DNA from: Syntrophomonadaceae bacterium
Lineage (GTDB): Bacteria; Bacillota; Syntrophomonadia; Syntrophomonadales; Syntrophomonadaceae
Length of the DNA: 17,051 nt
Reading direction: 5' to 3'
Assembly: GCA_028686565.1 (NCBI GenBank)
Contig: JAQUBU010000022.1
Span: 1 to 17,051, forward strand
Under the pieces are notes generated by a model. It searched no databases, had not been told where the DNA came from, and saw only the letters and a program-made list of their open reading frames with translations. The translations under genes and the position numbers were made by a program. How positions within the stretch are numbered: position 1 is the first letter of the stretch; each line of letters begins with the position of its first letter. Below, piece by piece: positions 12,469-17,051 of the stretch.

Positions 12469-14127
12469 TCATTTGTTTAAAAGCTCACGTGCGTTCAAAA
12501 TATTATCGCTTGCAATATTTATATCTTTTTCTGGTTTCCGATAAGTGGCAATAATATTTTCAGCGATCTTCAAACCATCCAGCGCTGAACTAATAATTCC
12601 TCCTGCATAACCAGCACCTTCCCCGCAGGGATAGAGGTTGGCAATGCTTGTGGAAGTCATTTCCTCATTTCGCTCGATTCGCAAGGGTGCGGAGGTACGA
12701 GTTTCTGCTCCGGTCAAAACCGCTGTTTCATTAATAAAGCCTTGCAGTTTTTGATCCCAATGTTTTATACCCCGGCTCATGGTTTCACAAATACCCTGCG
12801 GGAATAATTCCCAAAGGTTAGCTGCGGTTACTCCAGGTCTATAAGTAGCCAGGGATTTTTCCATGTTTACCGATTTTTTGGCTGCTAAAAAATCTTTTAG
12901 GTACTGAGCAGGAGCGCGAAACTGTCCGCCTCCCAGGTTAAATGCCCGTTTCTCCAGCTTTTCCTGGAATTCTACTCCGCCCAGAACCCGGTTATCCCAA
13001 TCAGAAGGGTTAACCGTAGCCACCAAGGCACAGTTGGCAATTCCAGTATTGCGAGCCAGGTAGCTCATGCCATTGGTAACTACCTGCCCTGTTCCTGATG
13101 CGGCTGCAATCACATAACCTCCCGGGCACATACAGAAGGTATAAAAGGATCTGCCACTCACCGTGTCCTGATAAGTAAGATGATAGTCGGCTGCTCCAAG
13201 CTGCGGATGGCCGGCAAAACTGCCATATTGGATTCTGTCAATTAGTTCTTGTTTATGTTCTATCCTTACACCTACTGCAAATGCCTTGCTCTGCATATTG
13301 ATATTATTGTTGTAAAGCAAGCGATAAACATCACGGGCACTGTTCCCCACCGCCAGTACCAACAGCGAACAGGGTACTTCTGTTTCATTGTTTATTATTA
13401 TGCTTCTTAGCCGCGATTGGTTAATATTTATATCAGTCATGCAAGCATCAAAATAGAATTCCCCGCCAAGAGATAAAATTTCCTGTCTTATTTTTTTGAT
13501 TATATCCCGTATTACATCGGTTCCCAAATGGGGCTTTTTAACATAGAGTATTTCTTCATTGGCTCCATACTTAACAAATGTCTTCATAATGTAGGGAATA
13601 CGTTCGTCAGCACTGCGGGCAGTGAGCTTGCCATCGGAAAAGGCACCAGCCCCTCCTTCGCCGAATTGAGCATTGGAGGCAGGGTTCAACACCCCCTGCC
13701 GCCAAAATTTATTTACACTGGTTACCCGCCTGTCCATATCTTGTCCCCGTTCAAAAACTACTGGTTTATAGCCATTTCGGGCTAGATACAGAGCACAAAA
13801 AAGGCCGGCTGGTCCGGCCCCCACAACCAGCGGTGAATGGGTCAGTTTCTTGGAACCGGCAGGCATGGTGCTTGCATTTTGAGTTGCTGCATCAACTATA
13901 CTGACAGATTTCATGGCTTTTGGTGAAAGTTTAATATCATTGTCCAAATCCACATCAACGGTATAGCTAAAAGAAATAGTCTTGCGCCGCGCATCAACAG
14001 CCTTTTTCACCAGCTTCAGTTCAGATATTTCATTATTGCTGATGCCCAGGCGCCGGGCAACAGCATCCCTTAATTGGTCTTTATCATGTTCCAAGGGCAG
14101 TTTAATCTCTCTTACCCTAAGTTTCAT
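12469..14127 (-). CDS. NAD(P)/FAD-dependent oxidoreductase (COG2509-like uncharacterised FAD dehydrogenase)
   Basis: This is a 552-residue flavoprotein. Residues 1-90 form an N-terminal domain of about the size seen in this family (basic, with LVKKAVDARRKTISFSYTVDV). The FAD-binding Rossmann motif follows: VVGAGPAGLFCALYLARNGY at 101-120 with the acidic residue in VVFERG. Further conserved segments are NAQFGEGGAGAFSDGKL, CMCPGGYVI, ASGTGQVVTNGMS, and the C-terminal FAD-contact region LYPCGEGAGYAGGI. The substrate and physiological role of this family are not established. Its ATG overlaps the stop of cdaR by 4 bases (ATGA), so it is translationally coupled to the cdaA-cdaR pair. That placement suggests a link to envelope precursor or c-di-AMP metabolism, but this is inference. 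Confidence 0.88.
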   Translation of the reverse strand: MKLRVREIKLPLEHDKDQLRDAVARRLGISNNEISELKLVKKAVDARRKTISFSYTVDVDLDNDIKLSPKAMKSVSIVDAATQNASTMPAGSKKLTHSPLVVGAGPAGLFCALYLARNGYKPVVFERGQDMDRRVTSVNKFWRQGVLNPASNAQFGEGGAGAFSDGKLTARSADERIPYIMKTFVKYGANEEILYVKKPHLGTDVIRDIIKKIRQEILSLGGEFYFDACMTDININQSRLRSIIINNETEVPCSLLVLAVGNSARDVYRLLYNNNINMQSKAFAVGVRIEHKQELIDRIQYGSFAGHPQLGAADYHLTYQDTVSGRSFYTFCMCPGGYVIAAASGTGQVVTNGMSYLARNTGIANCALVATVNPSDWDNRVLGGVEFQEKLEKRAFNLGGGQFRAPAQYLKDFLAAKKSVNMEKSLATYRPGVTAANLWELFPQGICETMSRGIKHWDQKLQGFINETAVLTGAETRTSAPLRIERNEEMTSTSIANLYPCGEGAGYAGGIISSALDGLKIAENIIATYRKPEKDINIASDNILNARELLNK

Positions 14128-15053
14128 TCTTCAACCTCGTTTTCAGTATTTTTCTTGATTTCCACATGGACCAATACTCTTGTAGGATAAGCTTTTATTC
14201 CGGTAGGTAAAATTAAATCAATATCCTGACTGAAGGATTCTTTTTTGCCATTCAAGTCAATGGCATGAGTACTGATCTCCACAATTCCTTCTGTTTGGGC
14301 CTTATTGCCCAAAATCGTTATATGATCCACATTTGTTTCTATCTTACTCAATTGATATTCCGATTCCAGAACTCCGCTGAGGGTGGTTTTAATTTTTACT
14401 TGTTTGCTGCTTTGCACTTGCCCGACTACTGCATATATCAGCACCTCTTCCGGAACTGTTCTTATTCCCCGGCTTAACACTCTGCCCCCTGCATCTTTGG
14501 CTAAAATCGGAACTTTAAGTGATGTAAATTCTTTTACACCGCCAAGCTTTACATCAGCTACTACCTCTGCTACATCCTTTAGTGCTGTTTCTTCCCCTTT
14601 AAGTATACATTTGTCGGGTACAGTGATTATATCAAGCAACTCGTAACCTGCCGGAGGGCTCTGGGTAACTAAATATTTTACCGGTAGTGTTTCTTCTTTT
14701 AATTTATTTATGAGCACTTCAACCTGGTTCGGTTTTACACTGGTCAAAATAACCCCTGACACCGGCTCAAGCTTCACTGAAACACGGTGGCTGCCCAAGC
14801 CAAATCCGGTCATATCGGCATATGCTACAACATCCCGATTTTCCCGTAAATTGCCCCAAAGTTTGACTTCCACCGATTCTGGCCCTTTTATACTAAATCC
14901 TTCAGCAAGGTTACGATACTGGAGCTGTACGTTAATCGAATCACGACTGGTCGTAAGTTCACCATGATTTGCCACATAAAGCCACAATAAAACCGCAAAT
15001 ATTACCGAAATTACTTTAAGACCTATTGTTTTGTTTTGTGGTCTTAAATTCAT
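14124..15053 (-). CDS. cdaR: CdaR / YbbR-domain protein, regulator of diadenylate cyclase
   Basis: The 309-residue protein has a single N-terminal membrane anchor (about residues 9-27, LKVISVIFAVLLWLYVANHG). An extracytoplasmic region of YbbR repeats follows, each beta-rich with PV.V.....P.GY and I.P..V.LKG-like segments (for example PVKYLVTQSPPAGYELLDI near 124 and KCILKGEETAL near 148). YbbR/CdaR proteins bind the membrane cyclase CdaA and change its activity. AAGGAGGTGGGCTG precedes the ATG within the cdaA 3' end, giving a 38-base overlap with cdaA and coupling the two. The C-terminus ends in an acidic tail. Confidence 0.92.
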   Translation of the reverse strand: MNLRPQNKTIGLKVISVIFAVLLWLYVANHGELTTSRDSINVQLQYRNLAEGFSIKGPESVEVKLWGNLRENRDVVAYADMTGFGLGSHRVSVKLEPVSGVILTSVKPNQVEVLINKLKEETLPVKYLVTQSPPAGYELLDIITVPDKCILKGEETALKDVAEVVADVKLGGVKEFTSLKVPILAKDAGGRVLSRGIRTVPEEVLIYAVVGQVQSSKQVKIKTTLSGVLESEYQLSKIETNVDHITILGNKAQTEGIVEISTHAIDLNGKKESFSQDIDLILPTGIKAYPTRVLVHVEIKKNTENEVEE

Positions 15054-15870
15054 CAGCCCACCTCCTTCGCACTGTATCGCTCCATTTTTCCTGGAGCAAT
15101 AGATCCTTGCGCAGAAGTTCCTTGAGGCTGCGGGTATCCAAATAACGCTGCAGCTGCCCTTCTTTGGCCAGTGATATGGTACCCGTTTCTTCTGATACCA
15201 TTAACGCCAGGGCATCAGATACTTCGGTGATTCCCAGACCGGCCCGGTGACGAGTGCCCAATTCCTTATCGAGACCGGGATTATCGCTTAAGGGCAAGAA
15301 ACACGAAGCCTTTTGTATTCTTCCGCCGCTTATAATGCATGCACCATCGTGCAAAGGTGAATTAGGCACAAAAATATTAACCAGCAGACCCGATGAAACT
15401 AAAGAGTCCAGTAAAACTCCGCTTTCCAGGTACTCTCCTATGCCCGTTTCCCGTGTAAATATTATCAGGGCCCCCACCTGATTACGCGATAATACAGCAA
15501 CCGCATCAACAATTTCATTAATTATGGATTCATATTCTTCCATCTCTATATTGGAACCGGCAAAAAAACTGCCTCGGCCTATCTGTTCCAAAAGCCGTCG
15601 CAGCTCGGGCTGAAATACAATAGGAATGGTGATTGCAAACACTATCCATACTTTTTCCACCAGCCATTTAACCATATCCAATCTTAAATAGTTGGCAGCT
15701 AGCGAAAACAGCAACAGCAAAATTAACCCCCGGAGCAGTTGTTCCGCCCGGGTGCCGCTTATCCAGCGCAAAATGCGGTAGAACACATATGCAACTATCA
15801 CTATATCCAGTAAACTGCGGAGTATATCCCAAGGGCTGGCAAAAATTCCGGATAGAATACTAGTATCCAA
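15016..15870 (-). CDS. cdaA: Diadenylate cyclase CdaA (membrane-bound c-di-AMP synthase)
   Basis: The 284-residue protein begins with three transmembrane helices (about 15-35, 46-62, 72-88) and a short coiled linker (QPELRRLLEQIGRG). The DAC catalytic domain (about 105-265) carries both signature motifs: DGA at 175-177 (LHDGACII) and the RHR motif in GTRHRAGLG at 205-213. It condenses two ATP into c-di-AMP, the messenger that controls potassium/osmolyte balance and wall integrity in Firmicutes. The start is a TTG with GGGAGG 9 bases upstream; no ATG competes. It heads the cluster with cdaR and, further on, glmM. This synteny is strongly conserved and identifies the gene. Confidence 0.96.
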   Translation of the reverse strand: MDTSILSGIFASPWDILRSLLDIVIVAYVFYRILRWISGTRAEQLLRGLILLLLFSLAANYLRLDMVKWLVEKVWIVFAITIPIVFQPELRRLLEQIGRGSFFAGSNIEMEEYESIINEIVDAVAVLSRNQVGALIIFTRETGIGEYLESGVLLDSLVSSGLLVNIFVPNSPLHDGACIISGGRIQKASCFLPLSDNPGLDKELGTRHRAGLGITEVSDALALMVSEETGTISLAKEGQLQRYLDTRSLKELLRKDLLLQEKWSDTVRRRWADEFKTTKQNNRS

Positions 15871-16292
15871 ATAATTTTCCTCCCTAAACAGTTAATACGA
15901 AAATAGCCAGCAGAGAAACACTAAGCATACCATCTTTCATTCGCGCGAAGGCGGCTACGCCGCCCTGTCATTGTTATGAAATAGCGTACTTGTCATTGTA
16001 AGCGCAGCGCCAACCTGTCATTGTTATGAAACTAGCGTACTTGTCATTGCTATGAAATAGCGTAATTGTCATTGCGAGCGCAGCGCCAACCTGTCATTGC
16101 GAGCGCAGCGCGGCAATCTTCCCCGGTAATTGATTATGTAAATGAAAAATGCTCTAACGCTTTTCATTTATCGTGGCGGGTTATTACCCGTGATAATTGC
16201 GAGCGCAGCGCGGCAATCTTTACACATTCTCATCGGTGGTTGTGTCCTCCGGGCATGGGTGATTAGCTAATATTTTTACCCCATCAATATAA
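15871..16292. other. Non-coding region upstream of cdaA dominated by repeats
   Basis: Apart from the repeat array this region has a GGCGGC-TAC-GCCGCC hairpin (15950-15964) and hairpins at 16139-16170 and 16177-16190. It should also hold the promoter of the cdaA cluster, most likely in 15880-15945, but no convincing box pair was seen. The open frame at 16066-16266 is a translation of the repeat. Confidence 0.5.
15966..16220. repeat. Array of about 25-bp units beginning TGTCATTG
   Basis: Units start at 15966, 15991, 16016, 16042, 16067 and 16092, a spacing of 25, 25, 26, 25 and 25 bases. Two types occur: type A continues as TATGAAA...TAGCGTA, and type B as GCGCAGCGCCAACC. The order is A-B-A-A-B-B. 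The last unit extends into CGGCAATCTT, and an exact 25-base copy of its core recurs at 16196-16220, exactly 100 bases after 16096. The GAGCGCAGCGCGGCAATCT core resembles dispersed intergenic repeats found in many bacterial genomes. Between the last two copies lies a 10-base-arm hairpin (16139-16170). Confidence 0.75.
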
Positions 16293-16823
16293 TTAGTTGT
16301 TATCCTGAATGCGGTAATGGAATACAGCCAGGATTCCTGCTTGCAGTCCTATTTCTCCAGAGTCCTTGCATAATACATTAGATATTCCGTAAGGAATGCC
16401 GTATTCCATTTCAACATCCTCCAGGGGATACTCAAATCCTCTTTCATAAACCCCGACGGCTTTTTCACTCAGGGTCAGGACTGAGATCAAATCGCCTGCT
16501 TTACCTCTAAACAGCAAAGAATCGGCTATCAGATATACGGTACAGCTTGGCGAATAGTGCATAATTCGTTTACCCCTTTTTAGCATCTCTATTCCGCAAT
16601 AGATATTGGCTAAAGTATGATCCAATCTTTTCCCCAAACTGCCGATAAGAATTATTTCATTTGCACCTAATTTATCCGCCAGTGACATAGCCAGATGTAA
16701 ATCGGTAAAATCCTTGCGGCGCGGGTATTTTTGATATTTTACTTGCTTACCGGCATAGTATTCCTTGACTTCTGGCAATATTGAATCAAGGTCGCCAATA
16801 ATATAATCAGGATTAATTCCCAT
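16293..16823 (-). CDS. thiN: Thiamine pyrophosphokinase (5'-truncated)
   Basis: Family signatures are clear: IIGDLDSI (residues 8-15), KDFTDLHLAM (37-46), and GSLGKRLDHTLAN (61-73). The enzyme transfers pyrophosphate from ATP to thiamine. The ATG-initiated frame has 176 residues, whereas family members have about 210. The missing beginning can be partly read upstream in the same frame as VIICADGGANYARQ (16865-16824), the conserved ADGG part of the active site. There is no start codon in that part, and homology stops near 16865 where a tyrosine recombinase fragment on the other strand begins. The gene is therefore probably broken at its 5' end, and the ATG at 16823 is unlikely to give an active enzyme because the ADGG motif is lost. 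Confidence 0.82.
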   Translation of the reverse strand: MGINPDYIIGDLDSILPEVKEYYAGKQVKYQKYPRRKDFTDLHLAMSLADKLGANEIILIGSLGKRLDHTLANIYCGIEMLKRGKRIMHYSPSCTVYLIADSLLFRGKAGDLISVLTLSEKAVGVYERGFEYPLEDVEMEYGIPYGISNVLCKDSGEIGLQAGILAVFHYRIQDNN

Positions 16824-16869
16824 TTGCCTTGCGTAATTAGCCCCACCATCAGCACATATGATAACATAG

Positions 16870-17051
16870 ACAGACCCCGACCGAGTGTTTTTTGTTAGCC
16901 CTGAAATATCGCAAAAGGTGCTTGAGCATTGCCCGAGTACAGAATGGCGGCTCTTGTTTGGCTTGGCACGGTTTGGCGGCTTGAGGATACCCAGCGAGCT
17001 TAAAGACCTTAAATGGCAAGATGTTCGCTTTGATGAAGAAGTCTTTATTGT
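16870..17051 (+). pseudogene. Tyrosine recombinase (phage-type integrase) fragment, truncated at 5' end and at window edge
   Basis: The plus-strand frame after a TAG at 16867 reads without stop to the window end (60 codons). It contains EWRLLFGLARFGGLRIPSEL and DLKWQDVRFDEE. This is box I of tyrosine recombinases, with the first catalytic arginine in GGLR and the following E-L and LKW.DV.F segments. The preceding FFVSPEISQKVLEHCP also fits integrases of this type. The N-terminal SAM-like domain is absent because the sequence switches to thiN at about 16865. The fragment may continue as a longer gene beyond the window, so whether the catalytic half is intact cannot be seen. I call it a pseudogene because the N-terminal part is missing. 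Confidence 0.68.

Noticed and set aside
15966..16220. CRISPR array
   Set aside because: The units are contiguous with no spacers, alternate between two tails, and only 8 bases are shared by all six; no cas genes are present.
16066..16266. 66-codon frame reading SLRAQRQPVIASAARQ
   Set aside because: This is translation of the TGTCATTGCGAGCGCAGCGC repeat, a frequent false gene in bacterial annotations.

Overview
The window looks like a chromosomal segment of an anaerobic, low-to-moderate GC Firmicute, most likely a spore-forming Clostridia-type lineage such as the Syntrophomonadaceae or Peptococcaceae. This placement is inferred from the cdaA-cdaR-glmM-glmS gene order, the glmS ribozyme, strong GGAGG-type ribosome binding sites and many GTG/TTG starts. 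It is not a measured identification.

Left part (1-2990): a CcdA-type membrane electron carrier (cut by the window edge) and a membrane-anchored TlpA-like thioredoxin run leftward. Divergently, an ArsR-type metal(loid) repressor is followed by a tiny CTKC thioredoxin-fold protein. Together these form a thiol-redox and metal(loid)-response cluster. Next come an unrecognised 150-residue protein and a very small basic ORF that carries a perfect intrinsic terminator inside its reading frame. That is the hallmark of tmRNA-controlled ribosome-rescue factors (ArfA/BrfA logic) and is the most interesting feature here.

Middle (3123-8391): two collinear paralogous membrane proteins, each itself an internal duplication, flank a different small membrane protein. 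They are followed by a 47-residue cysteine-rich ORF on the minus strand with a 32-bp tandem repeat upstream. Then comes a graveyard of defence and mobile genes: an ImmA/IrrE-type peptidase fragment, a 275-bp MITE-like element with target-site duplication, and a frameshifted C-terminal relic of BrxL (BREX Lon-like protein). An intact HicAB toxin-antitoxin pair closes the region.

Right part (8411-16823, all minus strand): a cell-wall precursor and c-di-AMP cluster transcribed right to left: cdaA, cdaR (ybbR), a COG2509-like FAD protein, glmM, a glmS ribozyme, and glmS, with hicAB appended. CdaA makes c-di-AMP, CdaR modulates CdaA, GlmM makes GlcN-1-P, and GlmS makes GlcN-6-P and is feedback-controlled by the self-cleaving ribozyme. 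The ribozyme has an unusually long P1 loop containing an AT-rich repeat whose second copy lies in the glmS leader.

Upstream of cdaA is an array of 25-bp units beginning TGTCATTG. Beyond it a thiamine pyrophosphokinase gene has lost its N-terminal codons at a junction with a tyrosine recombinase fragment that runs off the right edge.
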